From Gemmatimonadota bacterium (GTDB lineage: Bacteria; Gemmatimonadota; Gemmatimonadetes; Gemmatimonadales; Gemmatimonadaceae), in assembly GCA_016704465.1 (NCBI GenBank), contig JADJAD010000004.1, positions 700,181 through 764,180 of the forward strand: a DNA stretch of 64,000 nucleotides. Direction: 5' to 3'. A program made the translations under genes and the position numbers. Below, piece after piece: positions 1 to 8,119 of the stretch (the stretch's first letter is position 1; every line of letters starts with the position of its first letter). The notes under the pieces were generated by a model that saw only the letters and a program-made list of their open reading frames with translations, ran no database searches and was not told the origin of the DNA.

Positions 1-2
1 TG

Positions 3-125
3 CTGCGCAAGAACCTCCCGTTCCAGTCGGGGGTGAACCGAAAGGGACAGTCGTACAGCACCCTCACCTGCATCCCGCTCCCCAACGTGGAGATCCAGAA
101 CAACCCGAACTTCAAGACCGGCTAG
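3..125 (+). CDS. RagB/SusD family outer-membrane lipoprotein, C-terminal end only
   Basis: Only the last 40 residues are in the window; the gene enters from the left edge in frame 3 and stops at TAG 123-125. The tail ends in PLPNVEIQNNPNFKTG, which matches the usual SusD/RagB ending (I-P-x-x-E-x-x-x-N-P-N). SusD proteins sit on the cell surface and cap a SusC TonB-dependent channel, so a susC partner is expected upstream, outside the window. The family call rests on this short C-terminal signature alone. It is supported by two further SusC/SusD pairs in the window. Confidence 0.6.
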   Translation: MRKNLPFQSGVNRKGQSYSTLTCIPLPNVEIQNNPNFKTG

Positions 126-270
126 GCGGGGTGGCAGCGCGGTAGCAGCGCGGTAGCATGCGTGGGGTGGAGGCAGGTTGCTCCACCCCACGTCTCGTCA
201 ACAGCTCCATTGGGTCGTCTCACGTCACGACCATCGCATCGCGCACGTCACCATTTTCCAGAGCGAGGAT

Positions 271-855
271 ATGCGGAAACTCATCTACTTCATCGCCTCC
301 ACGATCGACGGCTTCATCGCACGCGAGGATGGCGCGTTCGACTTCTTCCCGATGACGGGTGCGCACCTCCCCTACATCGTCGACGAGTATCCCGAAACCA
401 TCCCGGGTCATCTGCACGAGATGCTCGGGGTGCGCTCGGGCAACACGCACTTCGATTCCGTTATCATGGGCCGTCGCACGTACGAAGTCGGAACGGCTGT
501 GGGCATCATGAACCCCTATCCCCACCTTCGGCAGTACGTCGTGTCCCGATCCATGCACGCTAACCCTGACCCTGCGGTCGCGCTGGTGGCATCTGCGATC
601 GATGCGGTGCAAACGCTGAAGGCAGAGGCCGGGCGTGACATCTGGCTGTGCGGGGGTGGGAGCCTCGCAGCGACGTTGTACGGTGAAATCGACGAAATCA
701 TCCTGAAGGTCAATCCGGTCGTGCTCGGCTGCGGCATTCCGCTGTTCGGCGGCCCGGCCGTTCCGCGCTCGCTCGAGTTGCTGGATCACCGGGTCTTTGA
801 TGGTGGAGTCGCCATCCACCGCTACCGCACCGTGCATCAGGCGATGTCGCCCTGA
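271..855 (+). CDS. Dihydrofolate reductase family protein (RibD C-terminal domain)
   Basis: A 194-residue protein beginning MRKLIYFIASTIDGFIA, the typical first strand and helix of the RibD_C/DHFR-like fold. VIMGRRTYEVG follows in the nucleotide-binding region, and IWLCGGGSLAATLYGEIDEI is the characteristic GGG segment. The ATG at 271 is chosen because homologous sequence starts there and GAGCGAGG lies just upstream; an in-frame extension to 178 has no family similarity. These stand-alone proteins are predicted NADPH-dependent reductases, but their substrates are mostly unknown. It is convergent with the esterase gene and separated from it by a hairpin. The fold is fairly sure, the reaction is not. 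Confidence 0.85.
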   Translation: MRKLIYFIASTIDGFIAREDGAFDFFPMTGAHLPYIVDEYPETIPGHLHEMLGVRSGNTHFDSVIMGRRTYEVGTAVGIMNPYPHLRQYVVSRSMHANPDPAVALVASAIDAVQTLKAEAGRDIWLCGGGSLAATLYGEIDEIILKVNPVVLGCGIPLFGGPAVPRSLELLDHRVFDGGVAIHRYRTVHQAMSP

Positions 856-899
856 CGGTGCGATACCCGTAGGAGACGGGCGACGCGCCGTCAGGGCGA
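847..899. terminator. Stem-loop between convergent genes, probable bidirectional terminator
   Basis: A 12-bp perfect inverted repeat (TCGCCCTGACGG at 847-858 with its complement at 888-899) encloses a smaller hairpin (CCCGT 866-870 with ACGGG 876-880). It overlaps the stop codon of the reductase gene and lies 20 bp beyond the esterase stop. There is no T-tract, so a Rho-independent role is inferred from position and stem strength only. Confidence 0.5.
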
Positions 900-918
900 T
901 CCGGTCAACTGGCACCCG

Positions 919-2148
919 CTACTTGTGATGCGTCCTGAAGAATGAGTAGAACGCCTGCGGACCATCGAAGTTGAGCGGGTTGTTCGGGGCCAGCGGCACG
1001 CCGTTAGGCAGGAAGCGCCCGACCCCGCGCGGGTACTCGTGCTCCACCCCCTGGATGATCCCCCACCACGCGACGTTACCGGCCAGGTTGCCCGCCACCG
1101 GCGTCGTCCAACGCATCAGCGTCCACGTCCCGGTCTGGGTCGACGAGTACGTCAGCGGCTCGAGGCCGAGTGTGGCGGCCATGGAGTCACGCTTCTGCGA
1201 CTGGACCACATACGTGAAGAGCGTATCGGGTATCAGCGGCACCGAGGTCACCGGTGGCTGCCCGACGAGCAGGTTGGCGTTGATGTCGGCGATCACGTTG
1301 GCGTCGAGCGCACCGGTCGCCGCGAAGTATGGGATCTTCGCCACCGGCGCGTAGGTCCGTGGATAGGGATTCGAGATCGACGCGACCGAGGCGATCCTGG
1401 TACCCAGTTCCACGGCGAGCTTGCTGACGAAACCGCCGCCGTTCGAGAAGCCCGTTGCGTGCATCCGGAGTGTGTCGATGTTCGACTCGGCGATCAGGTC
1501 GCTCAGGACGCGATCGGTGAAGGTGACGTCCCGCGCTGGCCACGGGGCGCCGGCCGAGTATCCCGGCGGACGCCAGGTGGAATCGATGTCGGCCAGCAAG
1601 TTGTACGCGTGCCACTTCATCGACGTGCCCCCGGTCCGCATCCGGTACTGGACGCCGGTACCGAAGACGACGATGAAGCCGTTGGCGTCGGCCTCGGCGC
1701 GCCAGCCGGACTCGTTGTAGAAGTGCTCGCCGTTCTGCCCCGATCCGTGGAACATCGACACCAGCGGCACGTCGTTGCCGGCGACGACGTTCGGATGGTT
1801 GGGGACGTAGACCACGTACCGGCGCGGGTAGCCGTCGACCATCATGATGCGACAGTTGGTGCCGACGACAAACGGTGCACCTGCTTGCTGCATCGTGCCG
1901 GCCAGGTTGCAGCTGGCCCACACCAGCTTGGATTCGGCCGGCAGCGCCGCCACGTAGGCGCTGAACCATGGCGGCAGCGCGGCGGCTGAGACGGTCGCGT
2001 GTGCAGCCCGGCTCGGCTGCTCCGGATCGGTTGGCGCGGTGCGATCGTGGCACGCGCCCGCGGCGACGAGCCCGACAGTTGCAACCATGAGCCTGCCGAG
2101 CGCTCGTGGCCCGGCGGTGTTGCGAGTACTCGCAGTGTGTGTTCCCAT
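919..2148 (-). CDS. Secreted PHB depolymerase/feruloyl-esterase-type serine hydrolase (lipoprotein)
   Basis: A 409-residue alpha/beta hydrolase of the LpqC/polyhydroxybutyrate depolymerase type, predicted to cleave ester bonds outside the cytoplasm. The start at 2148 is preceded by GGGAGGATGGGG; the longer frame upstream is not signal-like. The N-terminus has a hydrophobic stretch ending AAGAC with Cys33 as candidate lipidation site. The oxyanion region reads MFHGSGQNG (about 132-140) and the nucleophile elbow is GFSNGG with Ser236. A candidate Asp lies in GALDAN and a candidate His in GVEHEYP near the C-terminus. It is divergent from the ECF sigma gene, sharing a 115-bp upstream region. Substrate is not determinable from sequence. 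Confidence 0.8.
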   Translation of the reverse strand: MGTHTASTRNTAGPRALGRLMVATVGLVAAGACHDRTAPTDPEQPSRAAHATVSAAALPPWFSAYVAALPAESKLVWASCNLAGTMQQAGAPFVVGTNCRIMMVDGYPRRYVVYVPNHPNVVAGNDVPLVSMFHGSGQNGEHFYNESGWRAEADANGFIVVFGTGVQYRMRTGGTSMKWHAYNLLADIDSTWRPPGYSAGAPWPARDVTFTDRVLSDLIAESNIDTLRMHATGFSNGGGFVSKLAVELGTRIASVASISNPYPRTYAPVAKIPYFAATGALDANVIADINANLLVGQPPVTSVPLIPDTLFTYVVQSQKRDSMAATLGLEPLTYSSTQTGTWTLMRWTTPVAGNLAGNVAWWGIIQGVEHEYPRGVGRFLPNGVPLAPNNPLNFDGPQAFYSFFRTHHK

Positions 2149-2263
2149 TGCCCCATCCTCCCCCTGGAAGTGTCTGTTGAACGACACGGCGTCGCTCGAG
2201 AAGCAGTAGCGCCATTCCGCCGCCCGACTGGACATCGGCGACGCAATCGCGGACCTTGCCGGC

Positions 2264-2818
2264 ATGTCGGACGATGACGCACGCCCCTTCGATGCCCTCG
2301 TGGCGCGGCTCTACGCAGAGCTGCGCAGCCTGGCCCACTCGCACCTGCAGCGCGAGCGCGACGGGCACACCTTGAGCACGACGGCGCTGGTGCACGAGGC
2401 CTGGCTGCGCCTGGCAGGGACCGAGGAGCGGCTCCCCGTGCACGACCCGGCGCATTTCGTGGCCATCGCCTCGACCACGATGCGTCGAGTGCTCGTCGAT
2501 TGCGCGCGCCGTCGGCATCGGGCCAAGCGAGGGGGCGACGTCGCCTTCGTCTCATTCGATGAGGGGCAGGACTTTCTCGAACTCGACGAGGCCGAAGAGC
2601 TCGTCGCACTCGACGAGGCGCTCGATCGACTCGCGCTGGTCAACCCTCGCGCAGCCGAGGTCGTCACGCATCGATTCTTCGGCGGCCGATCGCTCGAAGA
2701 GACGGCCGCGATATTGCATGTCTCACTCAAGACCGTGCAGCGCGACTGGATCGCCGCGCGTGCGTGGCTGCGCAAGGAAGTCGAGCACGACCTCGGCGTG
2801 CTCGGGCCAGTGGACTGA
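2264..2818 (+). CDS. ECF-type RNA polymerase sigma factor (Sigma70_ECF, PF07638 type)
   Basis: A 184-residue sigma factor. Region 2 includes LSTTALVHEAWLRLAG and FVAIASTTMRRVLVDCARRR, the hallmark of the ECF subfamily that commonly sits beside Ser/Thr kinases. Region 4 includes a helix-turn-helix (RSLEETAAILHVSLKTVQRDW). There is no obvious anti-sigma gene. The next gene on the same strand, 99 bp downstream, is a membrane-anchored Ser/Thr kinase. That pairing is known for this subfamily and suggests control by phosphorylation rather than by an anti-sigma factor; this is an inference. Confidence 0.9.
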   Translation: MSDDDARPFDALVARLYAELRSLAHSHLQRERDGHTLSTTALVHEAWLRLAGTEERLPVHDPAHFVAIASTTMRRVLVDCARRRHRAKRGGDVAFVSFDEGQDFLELDEAEELVALDEALDRLALVNPRAAEVVTHRFFGGRSLEETAAILHVSLKTVQRDWIAARAWLRKEVEHDLGVLGPVD

Positions 2819-2917
2819 GCTGCTGCGGCGCGCTGACGGTTGCCGTCGTGTTCGTCGACTTCGCCGAGCCTGACGAGCGCAACCGTGAGTCGAGACCCGC
2901 GAGACGCGTCCATCATC

Positions 2918-5017
2918 ATGACCCGTGCGCCCGACACCCGCTCTCCCGCGATCTTCGACGTCTTTCACGAGGCGCTGGCGTTGGACCACGTGCAGCGCTC
3001 GGCGCTGCTTCGCCGCCGACTCGGCAGTGACGACGCGGCGCGTAAGGAGGTTGAGGCGATGGTGCGTGCGCACGAGCGGGACGTCCCGATGCGTGTCGAA
3101 CGGCGCCTCGATGCGGTGCAGCGAGCAGCCACACGGCGACGCCCCCTCCTGGAACCTGGAACGCGGATCGAAGCCTATCGCGTGGGCGAGTTGATCGGTG
3201 AAGGCGGGATGGGAGAGGTCTACGCCGGTGAACGGGTGGACGGCACCTTCGAACGGGCGGTTGCGCTCAAGGTCGTGAGCGGAGTGCGCGAGTCGCCCGA
3301 ACTCGTCCGTCGGTTTCACCTCGAACGTCGCGTGCTCGCGCGCCTCGTGCATCCCGACATCGTCGGGATCCTCGACGGCGGCAGGCTGGCCGACGGTCGG
3401 CCGTACCTCGTGATGCCGCGCGTGGTGGGGGTACCGCTCACCGACTTTGCCGTGGCACAGGCGTTGTCGCTGGAGGGACGGCTTCGGCTCCTGGTGCGCG
3501 TGGCCCGCGCGGTGGACTTTGCCCACGGCCGTCGGGTGATCCACAGCGACCTCAAGCCGTCCAACGTGCTCGTCACCCCCGACGGTGAGCCGCGCCTGCT
3601 CGACTTCGGGATCGCGTCGATCATCGGCGAGCCCGACGCGGCGCTCGAGTCACCCAACGACGCGGGAGCGTCCGCCGGCCGGACGACTGGCCTCAGGCTG
3701 ACGCCGGAACATGCCGCGCCCGAGCAGTTGCGAGGAGCACCTGCGACCGTCGCCAGCGATGTATTCGCCCTGGGCATCCTGCTCTTCGAACTGCTCACGG
3801 GAAATCGACCGCACGACGTCGGCGTTTCGACGCCCGGACCTGCTGGCCATCCGGGTGATGCCGCGGCGCCGGCACCGAGTGCGGTTCCGTCGAACGCACC
3901 GTGGCGTGTGAGGCTCCGGGGCGACGTCGACGCCATCGTCGGCCGGGCGCTGCAGCATCACCCCGCCGACCGGTATGCCAGCGCTGGGCATCTCGCCGAC
4001 GACATCGAGCGACACCTTGCACGTCGGCCGGTGCTCGCCCGCGGCGGCGCCCGCGCCTACCGCGCGGCACGTTTCGTCCAGCGCAACCGGCGATGGGCAG
4101 TGGCCGGGGCGCTGGTCGCCCTGAATACGGCCGGGCTGCTCGCCAACTCGATCGTGCAGCGGCACCGCGCCTCGCTCGAACGCGCCGACGTCCGTGCCGA
4201 CGCCCGCGCGGCACGCACCGACGCCGACTCAGCCCTCGCGCTGCTGGCAGGAGCCGTAGCCCGTCGCGACGCGGCAGGACCGATCGCACGACCTGCTGGC
4301 GCCACGATCATGCGACACGCGGCGAAGTCACAATCGGCGGCGCCGGTCGCGGCCCTCGCACGCATCACCGGCGACTCGGGATCGATCCGCCCCGCCATGG
4401 CGCGTGCAGAAGGCAGGACGCCCGACGCCGTGGCAACGGCGACCGGCGACGCGCAGACGTCAGTATCCGGCGGAACGGACGATGGGAGTCCGGTGGGCCT
4501 GCGTCGACGGCGGCGCACCGCGGCCATGCGACAAGGGACGCCAGCCGCCATGATTGCCGCCAGCGACAGCACCACCGTGCGTGCCTTCAGTCGGGCCCGC
4601 GACGCGCAGCTGCGCCTCGGTGGAGCGACACCGGATGTCGAGGGCGCCCGCCGCAGCCTCGCCGAGTCACGGCGGGTGCTCGCCCGCACGCTCCCGGCGC
4701 GGCACCCCTGGCTCTCGGAGCTGGACGCGTGGGAGGGCATCGCCTTCCTGCTCTCGGCGCACCCCGACTCGGCGCTCGGGCGATTCACCTCGGCCTACCG
4801 CCGCAATGCCACCGGGGCGGATCGACGCACCGTCGCGTGGTCGCTTCCGTCGTGCGGCATCGGGGTGGCGATGGTACAGCTGCACGACGCCGCCGCCGCC
4901 CCGTGGCTCCTGCCGGCGTGCCCGCGCTACGTGAAGCTGCGCTCCGCACATCCGGCGCTCGTGCGCATGGTGCGTGAGGTCCGGGGCGAGGTAGAGATGC
5001 ACCTGACGGCGCGCTGA
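2918..5017 (+). CDS. Membrane-anchored Ser/Thr protein kinase paired with ECF sigma factor
   Basis: A 699-residue protein with a Hanks-type kinase domain at about residues 87-375. Visible elements are the glycine loop GEGGMGEVY (94-102), ATP-anchoring Lys118 in VALKVV, the catalytic loop HSDLKPSN (Asp211), DFG at 229-231, and APEQ in the activation segment. The catalytic HRD motif is HSD here, so the Arg that normally contacts the phosphorylated activation loop is absent. One transmembrane helix (WAVAGALVALNTAGLL) precedes an Ala/Arg-rich C-terminal region of no recognised family, presumably extracytoplasmic. ATG 2918 is chosen; an in-frame GTG at 2885 is possible. It probably shares a transcript with the ECF gene. 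Confidence 0.85.
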   Translation: MTRAPDTRSPAIFDVFHEALALDHVQRSALLRRRLGSDDAARKEVEAMVRAHERDVPMRVERRLDAVQRAATRRRPLLEPGTRIEAYRVGELIGEGGMGEVYAGERVDGTFERAVALKVVSGVRESPELVRRFHLERRVLARLVHPDIVGILDGGRLADGRPYLVMPRVVGVPLTDFAVAQALSLEGRLRLLVRVARAVDFAHGRRVIHSDLKPSNVLVTPDGEPRLLDFGIASIIGEPDAALESPNDAGASAGRTTGLRLTPEHAAPEQLRGAPATVASDVFALGILLFELLTGNRPHDVGVSTPGPAGHPGDAAAPAPSAVPSNAPWRVRLRGDVDAIVGRALQHHPADRYASAGHLADDIERHLARRPVLARGGARAYRAARFVQRNRRWAVAGALVALNTAGLLANSIVQRHRASLERADVRADARAARTDADSALALLAGAVARRDAAGPIARPAGATIMRHAAKSQSAAPVAALARITGDSGSIRPAMARAEGRTPDAVATATGDAQTSVSGGTDDGSPVGLRRRRRTAAMRQGTPAAMIAASDSTTVRAFSRARDAQLRLGGATPDVEGARRSLAESRRVLARTLPARHPWLSELDAWEGIAFLLSAHPDSALGRFTSAYRRNATGADRRTVAWSLPSCGIGVAMVQLHDAAAAPWLLPACPRYVKLRSAHPALVRMVREVRGEVEMHLTAR

Positions 5018-5117
5018 TCACGCGCCGGCTGGGCGCCCGGGCGCCGAAGTACGGCCGGGCCGGCAGCGAGGAACAGGACCTCGCCGCCCGCCCTCACGCC
5101 GTCAGCGCCCGGACGCG

Positions 5118-6559
5118 CTACTGCGCCAGCCGCTCGAACCGGATGTTCGACACGCGACTTCCATCCATCCGGAATCCCGACGACCGGCCACGCTGGGGCG
5201 CATCGAACGTCAGCGTGATCCCCTCGCCGCCGCTGTAGCGCCACGCCGCCGAGAGCGGTGCCAGCGGGACGGCCGTGGCGCGCGGGCGCTTGAGCTGCAG
5301 CGTGCGTCCCGCCGAGGAATCCAGCACCACCTCCCAGACCGCTCCCCCCAGTTCGGGGCTCGCGAAGCGACCGACGATCGCTGCCGCCTCGATCGGGCGG
5401 GGCGTCCCGCGTCCTTGCTCGACCGCTCCTCCTCGCCCGCTGTGACGCGCCTCGGCTCGGCGGCGCCGAGTGATTCGCGCAGGACCACATCGGCCATGCG
5501 CTGCGACAGCTGCGTCGTGTTGGCCGTGCTGCGGTTGCAGAGCATGGCGAACGAGGTGTGCGCGTCGGGGAACCGGACGAGCGCCGCCCGATAGCCGCCG
5601 CTGGAGCCGGTGTGCTCCACCACCTTCGCGCTGCGATACGTCGCCAGTTGGAGGCCGAACGCGTACGAATTGGCGGCGCCACCTGTCAGCGGCTCGGTCG
5701 TGTGCATGAGGTCGAGGAACTCCCGACCACCGACTGCGCCACTATAGAAGTTTTCGTCCCACTTCTGCAGGTCGCTGATCGTCGTGACCAGCCCGCCCTG
5801 CCCGATGATGTCGTTGTTCCAGACGTTGACGCTCCAGCCGCCATCGCGTGGCGAGTATGCGGTCGCGCGGTCGTGGATGATCTCGTTGTGGTCGTTGAGG
5901 AAGACCGTCTCGCGCATGCCGAGCGGCCTGAACATCGCCGAATCGGCGAACTCGCGCAGCGTCTGCCCGGTGATGCGCTGCACGATCACCGCCATCGCGA
6001 GGTAGCCGGTGTTGCTATACCGGTACTCCGCTCCGGGCGCAAAGTTGAGTCCGCGCTGCCGCGCGGCCATGGCCAGCATGTCATCGTTGGTATAGCCGTC
6101 GTCGAAGCGCAGCCCAGACAGGCCGACCAGTTCCCAGAAGTCGCGCAGCCCGCTGGTATGGTGCACGAGGTGGCGCACGCGCACCGTGGTGGGATAGGCG
6201 GTCATCTCGGGGATGTACTTGCGCACGTCGTCGTCGAGCGACAGGCGACCGGCGCGCGCCAGCAGGGCGATGCTCGCCGCGGTGAACTGCTTGGACACCG
6301 ACCCCACCGTGAAGCGCGTGGTCGGTGTGATGGGGACGTCGTGGGTGAGGTTGGCGAAGCCGTAGCCGCGCGTGAAGACGACCGCGCCGTTGCGGTAGAC
6401 CCCGACCGCGCATCCCGGTTCACCGGAATGCGACATCGGGACGAAGATCGAGTCGATCGCCGCACGCGACGCCGCTGGGAGCGGGGCGCCGCCCTGCGGC
6501 GCGGCGGTGGCGATGGGGACGGCGACGAGGAGCGCCGCGAGGCGCAAACACAGGGTCAC
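5118..6559 (-). CDS. Beta-lactamase-family serine hydrolase, frameshifted near its C-terminus
   Basis: A secreted hydrolase of the class C beta-lactamase/D-aminopeptidase/esterase family. The GTG at 6559 is preceded by GGAGG, and a signal peptide (about 1-20) follows. Catalytic motifs are SVSK (Ser87, Lys90), YSN in YRYSNTGYLAM, and HTGSSGG. The reading frame breaks near 5415-5425: the main frame runs to 5210 with nonsense, while a normal family C-terminus (IVGRFASPELGGAVWEV onward) lies in the next frame and stops at 5118. Adding one G to the GAGGAGGAG stretch restores the frame. It is third in the SusC-SusD operon and probably acts on the imported ligand or a peptide/ester precursor. Confidence 0.8.
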
Positions 6560-6677
6560 GGATGCCTCCGAAGGCTGTCGTGGTTGGCAGTGGCACCTGC
6601 CCGCGGCAGGAGTCGCAGCCGCCGGCGGGGAGCACGGTCGCTCCCCGTCTCGGCGGCGCTCCCGCCCGGGCACGTTC

Positions 6678-8024
6678 TCATCCTGCCGTGTTCGGGTTGT
6701 TGGCGCTCTCCACGAGCGGGAGCGGGAAGCACGTGGTCGTGCCATACGGCACGCCCGTCCCGTCGATCCCTGACGGGTGCAGGATCGACGTCGGCGTCCC
6801 CTTGAACGGGACTTCCTGCGGGGTCCCCGTCAGGCGCAGGTGATCGTTGAAGCGGAAGGCTCCCTCGACGAACATCTCCCGCCGGCGCTCCTCGATCACC
6901 TGGGCGATTACCTGCGCCTGCGTCTCGCTGTTGGTGAGGTCATAGCCGGGAATGCCGGCGGCGACATGCATGTTGTTGATCAACTGCCGCGCCGTAGCCA
7001 GGTCGCCCGTGCGCGCTGCGGCCTCGGCGACGAAGAGTCGCGCCTGGACGCCCGACGACAGCACGACTGGGTACCCGCGCGAGCGATGCTTCGCCGACGG
7101 GTAGTACCACACCTGCACATTGTCGAAGGTGAGAGTCCCGATGGTCGCGACCTGCACCCGCGGGTCGACAACCCCTTGCCAGGTCACGTTCCGGTACGCG
7201 GGAGCCACCGTGGCGTGGCGCCATTGCGGGCAGGCCATGAACTCGCACATGGCGTTATAGCGGCGCGTGTCCGATTCGTCGCGGGTGGCGTTCTTGACGT
7301 AGGTGAGCGGGACGAGGCGCGCGTCGGCGAGTGCCCCCGCGTAGTTCTTGAGGTCGAGGCGCACACGCGCCCTTCCCACCAGCGCCATGTTCAGGATGTC
7401 CTGGTTGTTGGCCGTGGTTGCCAGGGTGATCGCCTCGGTAAAGCGGGCTTCGGCGGCTTCCAGGACCTTGGTGGGCGTGATGATCGGGCCGCCATCGAGC
7501 ACCATCTCGCAGAACCCCTCGCCGAGCGCCACGAGGGCGTAGGCGCCGTACGCCCGCACCGTCGCCTTGAGCGCCGTGCGGTTGGCGACCTGCGCGTCCG
7601 TGAAGGCATCCAGCCGCGCAAAGATGTCCTCGGCCTGGAAGCGCGCGGTGTGCAGCGTCGTGTAGATCCCGTACGCTGCGCGGCAGGTGGCCGTCGCCAT
7701 GTTCGGATCGTCGGCCGTCACGCGACGCGATCCCCAGTTGCGCTGGTTGAGGTTGCCCGACGCCTGCATGAATTCGTCGGACATGAGCGAGGCAGCTGCC
7801 GCGTAGTTGTTCCACGCGCATTCGAGGTCGGAAATGACACTCGCGACCATGGTCGGGGCAAGCGCCGGATCGGCCAGCGCCTCCTCGCGAACTCGACCCG
7901 GGACACTGACATCCAGGACCGAGTCCAAACTGCAGGCGGCGAGGGGCAGCAACATCGCAAACACGAGCAGGTGATGCATGCTGCGGCTCAGGGTGCGGCT
8001 CAGGGTGCGGATCACACGCGGCAT
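6678..8024 (-). CDS. RagB/SusD family nutrient-binding outer-membrane lipoprotein
   Basis: A 448-residue SusD-like protein. The start at 8024 has AGGAG eight bases upstream, and the signal peptide ends in a clean lipobox (LLPLAAC). The C-terminal part has the FVEGAFRFNDHLRLTG segment and the tail VESANNPNTAG, where SusD proteins have their terminal NPN motif. The upstream in-frame extension to 8612 is only a shadow of the SusC gene. It follows the TonB-dependent receptor by 95 bp and precedes a serine hydrolase, the usual SusC-SusD-enzyme order. The signal-peptide coding region contains a tandem 12-bp repeat (LSRTLSRS). The ligand is unknown. Confidence 0.87.
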   Translation of the reverse strand: MPRVIRTLSRTLSRSMHHLLVFAMLLPLAACSLDSVLDVSVPGRVREEALADPALAPTMVASVISDLECAWNNYAAAASLMSDEFMQASGNLNQRNWGSRRVTADDPNMATATCRAAYGIYTTLHTARFQAEDIFARLDAFTDAQVANRTALKATVRAYGAYALVALGEGFCEMVLDGGPIITPTKVLEAAEARFTEAITLATTANNQDILNMALVGRARVRLDLKNYAGALADARLVPLTYVKNATRDESDTRRYNAMCEFMACPQWRHATVAPAYRNVTWQGVVDPRVQVATIGTLTFDNVQVWYYPSAKHRSRGYPVVLSSGVQARLFVAEAAARTGDLATARQLINNMHVAAGIPGYDLTNSETQAQVIAQVIEERRREMFVEGAFRFNDHLRLTGTPQEVPFKGTPTSILHPSGIDGTGVPYGTTTCFPLPLVESANNPNTAG

Positions 8025-8119
8025 ATGGGTCTCCTGCTGCGTCCGAAGGGGGGAGATCGCGGAAGAACGCGCTGGCGTCGGGTCGGCCGGGCGCATGTGG
8101 ATGTGCAGCAGTCGGCGTG

